A stretch of 64,000 bases of DNA, taken from the NCBI RefSeq assembly GCF_025399195.1, contig NW_026252132.1:124001-188000 (forward strand), read 5' to 3'. Of the stretch, positions 46,006 through 56,600 are shown in pieces. Origin of the DNA: Umbelopsis ramanniana AG. Its lineage: Eukaryota > Mucoromycota > Umbelopsidomycetes > Umbelopsidales > Umbelopsidaceae. Under the pieces are notes generated by a model. It searched no databases. It had not been told where the DNA came from and was given only the letters and a program-made list of their open reading frames with translations. Both the position numbers and the translations under genes were made by a program. Within the stretch, counting starts at the first letter, position 1. Every line of letters begins with the position of its first letter.

Positions 46006-48039
46006 TCATGGTTTGCGTCTAGTATGCGCGCGTCTGGTATCAATGGTATTTGCATCTTCCCAGTGACGATCAACGTCACGGCCATACCAGACAAACAGCT
46101 CCTCGCCTTGCTTGATATCACGTTTGGTCCAACAAATGACTTGGTTGACAAGTGCACCTTCCAAAAATGTAATATTGGAGTTCTTCTCTTCGTTCTCGTT
46201 CATAAAATGGAATGGGCAGTACATTTCTCCTTCAGGGTCGGTGTAAGGCATACCATCTGCATCCGTTGCATCCAGCACGGTTTTTCGGTACATAATGGAG
46301 TATTGTGATGCCATGCCTACATTGTCTTTGAGAGAATCGAATTCGTCTTCTGTCATGGGTACACCGAAATAGAACCCAAGCGGCGTGTTATGAGGCAAAT
46401 CGCGCGCAGCAAATAGTCCATTTCCTGAATTCGGAACAGTTGAAGGTTTGACTTCTACGATATCTTGCCAGCATTGAGGTACGTTGCTAAGATCCAAGTC
46501 TGCCAGGTCCACATGACTGGGATCTTCAGAAGGCAGCGTGGTATTTATGCCGGTGTCTTTGCCTTCAATGGCAGCAGGTAAAGAGGATATGGCAGAGTTG
46601 GATTTGAGTTGACCAGCTGGTCGGGGCGGGGATGCTGGTGGCTCAGATTTGGGGAGAAGGGTAGGCGATAGTAACAATGGCGGTGGACTATCTGGCTCAA
46701 TTTTAGAGGCTGCTAATGCACTTGAAGGCGATTCTGAAGATGATAGCTTTCTTCGGGATATATAGCGATCAAATTCAGTCAGTTCAACCTTGGGTTTCTT
46801 GGCAGGAGGTGATCCATTAACGCTGTTTTCACTGCATACAGTATTATTCGTTGCGCTCCTTTTGTGACCGCTAGATTCTGATCCGTCGCTACTTCTTCTG
46901 CGTTCTGTTTCTATGTCTGTGTCTCGAATTTCCGACACGGGGGCATCCCGTTTGACAGCAGTTTCGCTGTTGAGGATAGCCGTTGCCGACAAAAATGTTT
47001 CCAGATCAGCTGTGTTCACACCACTGATGCTGCATGCTTCCATCTCCTTGATCTCGTTCTGTGCATCGGAGGGTTGTGTTGTTTCTGATTGGATATCATT
47101 GCTAGTATCTGTCGGATGTGCAGTGGGGTTGCTTTTTCGGATGCCAAAGCAATATGGCCAATCATGTTCTACAAGTTTCTTCTCCCATATCCGATATTCC
47201 TCCACTGCGTGTTGAAAGTTGCATGGTTCATATGCTAGTTTAAAATGAGTAGACCGACTGCCGGCGGGTTTATAGGGTATAAAATATCGGTCGCTATTGT
47301 TGGTCAATATAGCAGACGCCGAGTTCATTGGTGTCTGCACCAAAAAATAAATAAATAAAAAAAAAATTATGGCATATTAGTTAACAGCCACACAAAAGTC
47401 TAAATCTGAACTTTTTGCCTGGCTTACCTTGCCTCGAAAAACTTTTGGAAGTTTTAACTCGTCACTGATCTTCTTGTCCATGGCAAGAGCTGCTTTGATC
47501 AACTCGGTTCGTGGTAAACAACGATCAGGGTGCTGTCGTAAAGCAAGGAAAAGCATGTAAGATTGGTTGTGCCAGCGAGGTTGTGTGGATAATCTTGCAA
47601 AGGGGTTAGATTTGTTTCCACGTCTTTGGGTTATAGGAGCCTTGTCCTGTTCTTGTTCACTGCCATTCCCGGAAGGTGGTGTTGAGCGGCTTCTGGATCG
47701 TAATCGAGTTTCGGGTTCCTCGACGGCAGGAACATTAACCGCATTTTGAGAATCAGGAATTAAAGCCATGGTGCCATCCTGGGATATTGTATTCGTCTGG
47801 TTAATGAGACTTACACCTGCGCTTAAATTGGTTATAAGAGCAGCTGCTTCTGCATCGGTAGGCAATGTGTCCGGAATGAAGCTTGTCGCCGTGCCATTTT
47901 GATCCGAACTGGATGATGAGGAAAGAATAGGGCTTTGCGGAGCGGGCATTGTGCTTTTCCAACTAACGGTGTCCTGCATTGCCTTCTTGGAGTGCTGATA
48001 ACCTGTATCAGAGTTATTAGCTTTCAAAATGTTTGACAT
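46006..48039 (-). CDS. SET-domain protein, candidate lysine methyltransferase
   Basis: Exons 48039-47428 and 47334-46006 give 646 residues. The N-terminal 130 residues are Ser/Thr-rich. Residues about 165-280 (YMLFLALRQHPDRCLPRTEL through SDRYFIPYKP) look like a compact helical, possibly winged-helix, module interrupted by the intron. A charged disordered stretch follows. The SET domain occupies about 478-635: VPNSGNGLFAARDLP, the Asn motif in EEKNSNITFLEGALVNQVIC, and GEELFVWYGRDVD. The arrangement without pre-SET or post-SET cysteines resembles PRDM-type or orphan SET proteins. Substrate (histone or other) is unknown. The donor GTAAGC and acceptor GGTGCAG keep frame. I have the impression of homologues in other Mucoromycota but cannot verify it. 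Confidence 0.82.
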
Positions 48040-48471
48040 TATTTGACAGGCTTTGTTAGAACCCAGCGAGAAAGTGCACCGTGTCAATGGGGGTTGACAA
48101 ACAAAAAGTTGGATCGAAAAAATCCGTGACTTTGCTTTGTTTTCTGCGGACACCAACTTTTTTTTTCCCCCTTATATCTTATGCTCACGAGGTATTGAGC
48201 ACCGAGTTGAATGGATATATCTGCATTACGGTGTCTTTTTGGTGCAAAGATTTGCACTTGTATGACACACTACCGGTTCGATCACGTTAAGGAATACAAG
48301 GTAGTTCGGCGATGAATTTAGTGTCCCGATCCGAAGACGCGTCGGTATACTATCTACTAAGCATGAAAATCTCCAGCTCCACATATACACGGTCTCAACA
48401 GTTACCATAGGGTCCAACTAAAGATGTATCTAAATGCCACTCGTTTATATATAAAAATATTATAGAACATC
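48040..48471. other. Spacer between SET gene promoter and FIS1 3' end
   Basis: About 430 bp with a T/C-rich stretch at 48158-48175. No ORF with coding character. Confidence 0.4.
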
Positions 48472-49147
48472 CTACTTTGATGACTTGCGCACCAAGGAGG
48501 CTACGACCATCGCGCCAACAGCCGCAATACTTCCAACAATTGCCAACCCAATTACACCCTCTGCAATACGACGTAAGCGTTAGTCATTAATGTATTCTTC
48601 TTTCGTCTTTTCTCCTCTTTTCCTGTTTCATACCTCGTGAGACTTTCTCATCGATCAACTTATTGAGTTCAATGGCTTGCGAGTTTTTGGGTTCATGCAC
48701 CAAGAGTTGCTGATTGAACTTTTTAGCTTCGATATAATTAGACATCTTGTAATGTCCGAGAGCAAGATAGTACAGACATTCTCGTCGTCTTTCTGGCGCT
48801 TGCTGGTATATTTCTATAAGCACGCATGAAAAAACCGTGAGAAGGACTGCCAAGCCAAGTCTTTTCTTTTAATAAGCTTCCCCACCTACCTGTGAGGAGT
48901 CGGACACCTTTTTCAATGTCAATAGTTCTCTTGCATTTGATCAAACCCCATGCGTAGTTGAATTTGGTTTGTATGGTTGCATACTCTCCTTCTCTCATGT
49001 ATTGCTTGCGAAGTACCTTCAAAGATTTACAGCGTCAGTTGATAATGCCAAAGGAAATAGCTCATAAAAAATAACACCTACTTCGAGGCTTTCTGCAGGC
49101 AAGGGAGTTTCTGCATCGGAAGCGAATGGGATCGAGTCTGTGGCCAT
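48472..49147 (-). CDS. FIS1: Mitochondrial fission protein Fis1
   Basis: Four exons from ATG 49147 to TAG 48472-48474, about 150 residues. The cytosolic TPR-like bundle is clear: [20 protein letters not shown], then [19 protein letters not shown] and [20 protein letters not shown]. The final exon encodes a tail anchor ([20 protein letters not shown]) and the basic end LVRKSSK, which targets the mitochondrial and peroxisomal outer membrane. Fis1 recruits the dynamin-like division machinery. Length, topology and basic tail all match the family. Confidence 0.95.
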
Positions 49148-50248
49148 TTCAATGGTTGTAAAAGATCTGAAAAAAGCGATCGTTAAAGCTCAGCGCAGCA
49201 AAGTCGAGAAATCTCAAATGATGGTGTGATACGTCATACGAACTGGTATGTGACCTGCAGGTGCGTTGAAATTGGAAGATGAAAGGCGTACTTTAAAGGT
49301 ACAAAGTATAAAAGCGCGAGCAACGATCAAGGTAATTCATACTACAGTGGCTGTCATATATCAGCGACCATACAATCACGATTCCTGTGGAGGTATTCGG
49401 TCTTTCAACACTGTCTTATTGCTCCACATAAGGTAGTGCAACTCATAAACTGAAGCATTGAACAAGACAATTTGTAGTAAACGATTAACATTTCAGATCA
49501 ATATAGAAAATGTTACACCATAACTTTGTAAATAGCCCTTTAATTTATCAACGCCCCTGCTGGAAGCACTATCGGATCTGTTGATCCTATAACATCGGGT
49601 ATTACTTGATGCTGAAAGAATTGCTATGGCAGTAGTAGCGTTGACAATATAAATTGGTCACGTTGAACATCCGATCTTCCACCACTTTCCGATAATTATA
49701 GATCTTTCTCGTTGTTGCAGTACCTTTCTTACCAGACTTGCTGGTAAGTTTATGCTGTTTAGGTATGTATGTTGACATGCATGTCAATCAAGTTTCTCAC
49801 ATACAGAAAAGGCGTCATGGATAGCATCCTCGTCCTCGTAGTTCATACAATTCTTTCTATTGTATGTCATAGTCTCTAAATCTGCACGTCTAAAACTGCC
49901 AAAGCAGGGTGATCAAGTTAGCCCATCTTCATCTTCATTTTTACAGTGATATTATTGTGTTCCAAGCTGTTTAGTTTATATGAGGATAGCCTATGCCATA
50001 TATTCGAAGAGGTTGATTAATTTTTAATGATGATTGATGGCAACTAGAAAGATGTTGGTGCGTAGTTCAAGGTCAAGTCTGCAGTTCTACGAGATATTAA
50101 GAAAGGCCATCAGCAAGGGGATAAGATCTGGTCTGGGTTTAACGATCACGTGCCTCTGGCGAGGTGGTGTTTTTTGGTTTTTTTTGCACCGCAGAGCCTC
50201 GAATACCACCGACTTTTTCTTCTCCATTCGCAGAAATCAATAGTTGTC
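49148..50248. other. Intergenic between divergent FIS1 and NTF2
   Basis: 1.1 kb shared upstream region. A minus-strand frame of 61 codons at 49602-49787 shows nothing recognisable. No tRNA or snRNA signature found. Confidence 0.45.
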
Positions 50249-50821
50249 ATGAACCAGACTCAAGCTGTTGCTGAACAATTCACAAAGTTCTACTACGATA
50301 CTTTTGATCGTAACAGAACCGAGCTCGCCTCACTCTACGTAAGTAACTTTGTGCCTTCCGGATAATTGCAGATGACTTGACACTGGTTTCAACATCATAT
50401 CGTATTGGCGCGACTGACTTCGCCCTCGTGTTATCTAATCTTGATACTGACTATAATTAACGTCATTTGCAGCGTGATCCTTCAATGCTCACCTTCGAAG
50501 GTGTTCAGACTCAAGGTGTCAACAGTATTGTTGAGAAGCTTGTTTCTCTTCCTTTCCAAAAGGTTGCTCACCGCATCAGCACCGTTGATGCCCAGCCCTC
50601 AAACCCTAACAACCAAAGCATAGTTGTTACTGTTACCGGTCAACTTCTTGTAAGTATATTGCGTCGCTTACAATAACGCGCGTGGAAATAGATACTAATG
50701 GGTCCTTCTTTAGATCGACGACGAAACCAACCCCCAAATGTTTACTCAAACTTTCAACCTTATTGCTGATGGTGGCTCCTTCTGGGTCTACAACGACATC
50801 TTCCGCTTGAACTATGCTTAA
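50249..50821 (+). CDS. NTF2: Nuclear transport factor 2
   Basis: Exons 50249-50338, 50473-50649 and 50714-50821 give 124 residues, essentially the yeast length. The fold is evident from AVAEQFTKFYYDTFDRNR, LASLYRDPSMLTFEGVQTQG, HRISTVDAQPSN and FTQTFNLIADGGSFWVYNDI, ending FRLNYA. NTF2 is a homodimer that binds Ran-GDP and FG nucleoporins and returns Ran to the nucleus. The acidic pocket region (DDETNP) and the family aspartates are kept. Intron 1 (134 bp) is about twice the usual length, with two CTGA motifs, but no convincing snoRNA. Confidence 0.96.
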
Positions 50822-51125
50822 ATGGAGCGATAACAAAGTTCGCCGGACACGTATGTTAAACTATAAGCGACAGTAGAATATACCTTGATGAGGTAGCTAC
50901 TGATAATAAAATGAAATATTTCATCCTTGGGGTGTAGCAGTAGTTATTCTATCGATCTGGTAAAAAAGTGTGAGGTTTTATTTAAGATGATATTGGGGAA
51001 AAACATGCGGCACATGTGCAAATAAAGAAAGTTACAAAGGCAAAGTGTCCAACACGTTCCCAATCAGTGATCGAAACATGACATGCTTTATATGCAACAG
51101 TTCAACGAAGGCGCCGAACTGATCT
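50822..51125. other. Convergent 3' region between NTF2 and PDI
   Basis: About 300 bp between facing stop codons, AT-rich, with AATAAA at about 50908 and 51021. No gene. Confidence 0.45.
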
Positions 51126-52741
51126 TTACAATTCCTGCTTTGGCACTGGTTGAGCGTTCTTGTCGAAAGCAGCAAGGATGTTCTTACGACTCTTGAAATT
51201 GTCTGCCTTTGCTTCAGTGACAGAGCCGGTGCTTGAAACCTTTTCGATACGTTGCTTCTCGGTGCTCAAGAAGGCATCACCCTTCTCAAGAACCTTTTCC
51301 ATGATCTTGTAGTAGTAGGTTGCCAAGCTGGAAAAAAAAAATCATCAAAAATTTCATTCAAAACATATATGCGCAAATAAGGAGGTTAATGATTACCTTT
51401 CGGAAGACTTCTTGGCTTCCGCCTGGGCCTGTTCCAAAATGCTCTCGCGAGTAGCCTTATCAGAGGTAGAGACGAACTTGATAGCAAGTTCATCCAATGC
51501 AGGGATACGGCCAGCTTCATCATTGAGACCACCACCAACAACACGATGAGTGCCGCAGTGCTTGTTCAAGAATTCAACGAAACCAGCTTCAGTGCGTGCA
51601 CCTTCGTACGCGATAGGAGTCTTGTCATCGCCCTTGGGGAAGAACTTGAGAGTAGGGAAACCAGAAATGTCGTACTCAGTACCAATATCACGTTCAGTGT
51701 CGGCATCAATTTTAGCAATGACACACTATTAAAGCATGAAGTTCAGTATAGAGGTTCAGCAAATGTCTACGACGCGGTTATTGTTACTTACGTTCTTTTC
51801 GTTGGCAAAGGTATTTCCAAGCTTTTCGTAAATGGGAGCTGCCAAATTCAATTGTGTAAGGTACAAGACGTGGGGTGCCCCATCAGCCCAAGCCAAACTT
51901 ACCAAGACTTTTGCAGTGACCGCACCATTGAGCATAAAATTCGACGAGAACATTCTTGTCAGATTGGTCAACAATGGAGTGGAAGTTCTTAGTATCCAAA
52001 ACAACAACGTCAGACTTGACGGCCTTGATACGAGGACGAATACCTGGAAAGAACAATGATTAGTACTCAGTTCCCCTGAAAGGTTGGTGGTACCTAATAA
52101 TTTGACATACCGGTCTTATCCTTGATAAACTTGGACAAAGAATCAAGGTCGCGTCCACCCTTGTAGTCTTCAACACCACTAGGAGAGTTGACACCCTTGG
52201 GGAACCACTTCAAAGTGGGGAAACCTTGAACACCATATTCGCCACCAGTATTGCGGTGAGCGTCGGCATCAAATTTGGCAACAATGACTTGGTCTTGAGC
52301 ATGAGCAAAGGCGTCACCCAACTGGGCATAGATAGGAGCAAGGGTCTTGCAGTGTCCACACCAGGGAGCATAAAACTCGACAAGAGCAGGCTTCGATCCA
52401 TCGATGGTAGTTTTGAAGTTATCGTCGTTAAGAACAACGACGTTTCCCTCGAGTTCAGCGGTTGTGGAGGCACCAGTTCTAGGCTTGAACAAGTCACTAG
52501 GAGAGTTTACGTTTTTGAGATGGTCGAAGAGTCCATTGACTTGCATGGCAATTTGCTGGGGAGTAATTGACTTTGCATTTTCAATAGCAGTAAAGACGTG
52601 TCCTTGGATCTTTTCCGGTGTCAAAGTTCTAGCGTTTGTCACCAGTTCAGTGGCCAGGTTACCACCTTGGTAGTGGTCGTAACCCAAAAACGCCGCATTC
52701 AAAAGGGTGAGAAATATGAATAGATTACGGAATGCTCCCAT
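51126..52741 (-). CDS. Protein disulfide isomerase with two thioredoxin domains and ERp29-like C-terminus
   Basis: ATG 52741, stop at 51126, four or five exons, about 480 residues. A hydrophobic N-terminus ([15 protein letters not shown]) is a signal peptide or anchor. A helical spacer of about 80 residues precedes the first thioredoxin domain, with [20 protein letters not shown]. The second has [14 protein letters not shown]. Both active sites are CGHC. The C-terminal helical region ([19 protein letters not shown] onward) resembles the ERp29/D domain found in Erp38-type PDIs. The protein ends KQEL, a variant of the K/HDEL retrieval signal. Role: oxidation and isomerisation of disulfides in the ER. 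The N-terminal spacer makes it longer than classic two-domain PDIs. Confidence 0.92.
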
Positions 52742-52997
52742 TATTATTCAGCAACAAAGGTGAATCTGTTTGGAAAGGCTTCTTTTTCCGTCTTTATTTG
52801 CAGACTCGCCAGCGCGGTCATTGCCAAATGAGATTTGAGCACGATCGCAGTGCAGAGCGCGAATAACGTCATCGATTTCAATTTCAGATTTTTGCACAGT
52901 AAAAGTGATTACTCCAAAAAAGGCATTATCCACACACCCACTAAGATAAACTGTCCGTGCTGTTTCGGTTTCAGTGCCGCTTTGCATCGCGAACAGC

Positions 52998-53438
52998 ATG
53001 AGTAAGCATGGCTATGTAATCTCTGTATATCGAGCAAGGCATTCACCTGAAGCTATTCTTAGATTATCAAAATAACCATTCCAGAGAGGCTCCATTCATA
53101 CCTCCGCCCGAGCAGAGTATCTTTGAGCGCGTAGCTCCGCAAGGTGAGTCTTTGGTACAACAGTGATAGACATCGACCTATTAATAACATAAAATATTTT
53201 CCCAAGAATACTACGAAAATGCCTCTCAGGTTGGTAGCAATGTATTTCTACTCGTAGTTTCAATAAGTACTGACTTAATCTCTGCTAGGCTAAAGCCCTC
53301 GCACAAGAGCAAAATGCGGGGGACGAGCGTACCCACCGGGAGTATGATGTGGTGGACACATGGCACATGGGGCAAGATGTACCGACTGTGCTTGAAAGGT
53401 CCAGTCGTGAGGAAACCGAACGACGCAGCAAGTCATAG
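52998..53438 (+). CDS. Orphan 85-residue protein with a 4-nt first coding exon
   Basis: Exons 52998-53001 (ATG plus one base), 53063-53143, 53207-53229 and 53289-53438 join in frame to 85 residues. The product is hydrophilic, with PFIPPPEQSIFERVAPQEYY, EYDVVDTWHMGQDVPTVLE and a basic-acidic tail. No signal peptide, membrane helix or known motif is seen. The first intron begins at a perfect GTAAGC donor straddling the ATG. Without that splice the frame stops at once. The start is 256 bp from the divergent PDI start, so the two share a promoter region. Function unknown. The PPPEQSIFERVAP block looks conserved in style. Confidence 0.6.
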
Positions 53439-53688
53439 CACAAACAGTAAAAATGTGCCTTGAAGATATTATTCATTAATAAGTATTCGAAAATATCGTT
53501 GGATTCAAAGAAGTGATGTTTTTTTTTTTTTTTTTCTTTTCAAAATGGTCAAAACAATGTGCGTTCATTAAATTTTGCTATTACTACATCTACTTGAATT
53601 TAAATATCTATCTTTTTACACTATTATGTACAATATGTGGTCTGTAAGTTCATGTTATAGGTGAGTATGAAGTGTTCAGTCAGCAGTG

Positions 53689-56600
53689 TTAGTAATACTT
53701 GATTTTTTTGGAGGGTGAGTCAGGAAGCACTTCCAAGCTCCTCCCGATTTTGACCGCTTCGTATAACAACCATATCCTCCCTAGCAAGTCAGTGATTTCC
53801 TTCGTACTACCGGCTTGGCAAACGACTATACGAGCACCAATGATCGAGGAGCCCAGGCCGTTTGGTACGGAGGCTTCACAAGTTGGACAGTGTATATCTT
53901 GATAGCAGATTTTGTCTTGGAGGTTCCACTTCACAGTGATAGTGTCTGACTGCTTTTCCCGAAAGAGGCTGCTGTTCCAATCCTGCTGTGGAAAGAGTTC
54001 ATATATGTAGCATGGGGAGCTTGTAGGATGAGGCTGTCGTAAAGATTCAATGTACTTGCTCGAGACAGTCTTCTGTTGAACTACGAAGTTTTCTTGTTCG
54101 ACACAGTAGCCCAGTTGCATCCTACATTGTTGACATGTGATATTGTAGCGAGTCTTCTTTGTGGGCTCCATAGCAAAGGCAACGGGGGGATTAATGTAAC
54201 TTGGTTGAGGTAGAGGTGGCTCGTCTGACATGTCCGACACCTCATAAACGGATGTGGTGTCCATGTAGTCGATCACGAATTTCTGGGAAAGGGGGTCCTG
54301 TTGTTGCTCATCTTCTAGCTGCTGCAACTTCGTTTCGTCGGGTTCAGGTTCTTCTGGTTCGCCGCTTGTTATTAATGTATTCTGTTCATTGATCAGCTTT
54401 CCTGATACATATACAGTTTCTTCTTGAACTTGAGCTTCCGCGATGTATTTATCCATTTCCATATCATCTGTATGCATACGCATCTTAACAAACGCTTCCA
54501 ATTCCGATATGGCTTCATCAAACCCATTGGTATGCTTTTTACACTGGGCTCTAATCCATTTTGAAAGCGCATTGATATTATCAGGTTGCAGGAATCGGTG
54601 TTCCAGCAAAATGATGGCTCCTAGAGGTTGCAATGTTAGCAACGTCTATGTCTGTGTCTATGTCGTTCGGCATGGTGCTTACCCCAATCCTAAAGATAAT
54701 GAGGTGAGTTCAAAAAGTTTCTTATAAATGTATATACCACTTTAGAAAGAGAGGTTAATTTACCTTCCGATGTCTGATGCACCGACCGAGTGCCTGGTTA
54801 ACAGCTATTGGGAACATGGAAGACAATGTTAAAATAAAGTGTTAACAATGCATACTAAAGATAGAAAGATCATACCTCGGTGTGCTTGAATGGAATACCT
54901 ATAACAAAGAAGTGTAGACTATCAGACATCGGGCACACAATATTCTTAGATTTAAATGTTGCATTCCGTCTTACCATTCATCACCATTAAGAACGTTTTT
55001 CCCTGATTTGCGTGCATTGGTATTGTAGTCACGTTTGGATATGACCTGAAAGTCCTTCCTATGATGATGCGTGAGTACTGTAGTCTAAAGCTTGCTCTGT
55101 GTACAAATATCGTTGACCTACAGGTTGGGAAAAGGTATGCCGATAGATACAACAGCTCTGCATCTTGCGTCGCTAAAATCAATGCCCTCGCTGACTTTGC
55201 CACGGTAAACCTACTACATCATCAGAAAGGTGCTGTCTATGCCTCCACTTCTTTATGACCCCTTACCGCTATGAGCATTGCGCCATTTTGGGTGCCATTA
55301 TTAAGGTTCACCGATCCATAGTATTTTGTAAGCTCCTTCTCAAAAACATTCTTCGCGACGTTCTGGGGTTCTAGAAAGGGCGAGTGTTTTAACCAGTTGA
55401 TAATGAACCAAATGAATTTTCACCATACATTTGCTATCGGAAACGTTGTGATGCTTACCTGTTATCATCATCTTTGCTTCTGACAGCTTTGCCCACAATC
55501 CAGTGCGCTGTGAGAGAATTAACTCAGTATTTATCACCACATCACAACGCAACAATGTCGTATTGTGCAGGACTGCCTAACGTACCTTCCATCTGGACAT
55601 AAACTTATTTAATGCCGCATAGGAGGGAACAAAACATAGGATGCCGTTTGGAACAGTCTGAGCGATACGAAGGAGGGCTGAAAAAGCGACAAGTCAACGA
55701 CAGCAGAAGGCGAGTTATGATCGATCAAAGTCGTTCCTAAGACTTACCATTTCCAATATCGTCCTGGTATACATAAGTATCCAAAGTTTTGAAGCTTCCC
55801 ACAAGGCTAACTCTATCCGGTCTGCTGTACGTTAGTGATGTGTCTCAAGATACCAAGTAACTTAAAAAGCTAAACATACCCATAGGGTATGACGCCTGCC
55901 CAAATTTGTGATCTGTCAACAACATGGTTTGTTTCGAGGCGGATTGGGCTTTTTGAGAAATGGTCAGATATGTATCACGGTAATTTCAAACATGAAAAGC
56001 AGGATCTTACAATTCTGTTTGTAATTCCGAGCTAAATGTATTCATCTATTCAAGTATCAATGAGTAAATCGAATCATAATATAACAGAAGAAGGCGTCAC
56101 TTACAGGAGATAGAGTGCCACTGCAGAGTAACACGGAGCGCGCCTGATCAGTTATATCCTTGAACGCTATACTAGAGTTTTGACACCTGCCAAGAAACAA
56201 TTGTAAAAAAAACCGCGTTCTTATCTATCTCCTTGCCATAGTTACCGCTATCTTACCAGAACGACAATTTAAATTCCCAATCCGATTCTGAAAACAAGAG
56301 ATTTAATGAGAAAGGCTTCATAGACCGCATTATGCTCACTTTGATCCGTAAATACCTTTACTAAAGGTCATACGATTCTTGTTGGCGCGCTTCATCAAAA
56401 CCATGACGTAGTCGCTAGGATAATCAACTCCTTCTTGGAAGAGATTGCTAAACACGACGAAAAGACCTATTCAAGCATAGTCTTTGAGTATCTCTCAGTA
56501 TACTAGACATAGTCCGTCTCGAACATACCTTCTAATAGTATCAAATTCTTGGTACTGAGGCATTTTTTCCTGGGCTTTCTTTTTTTCTCCCCAGCGACAG

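Noticed and set aside
50339-50472. Possible box C/D snoRNA in NTF2 intron 1
   Set aside because: Two CTGA motifs exist but the box C candidate (AGATGA) is imperfect, flanking complementarity is not adjacent to the boxes, and no guide was recognised.
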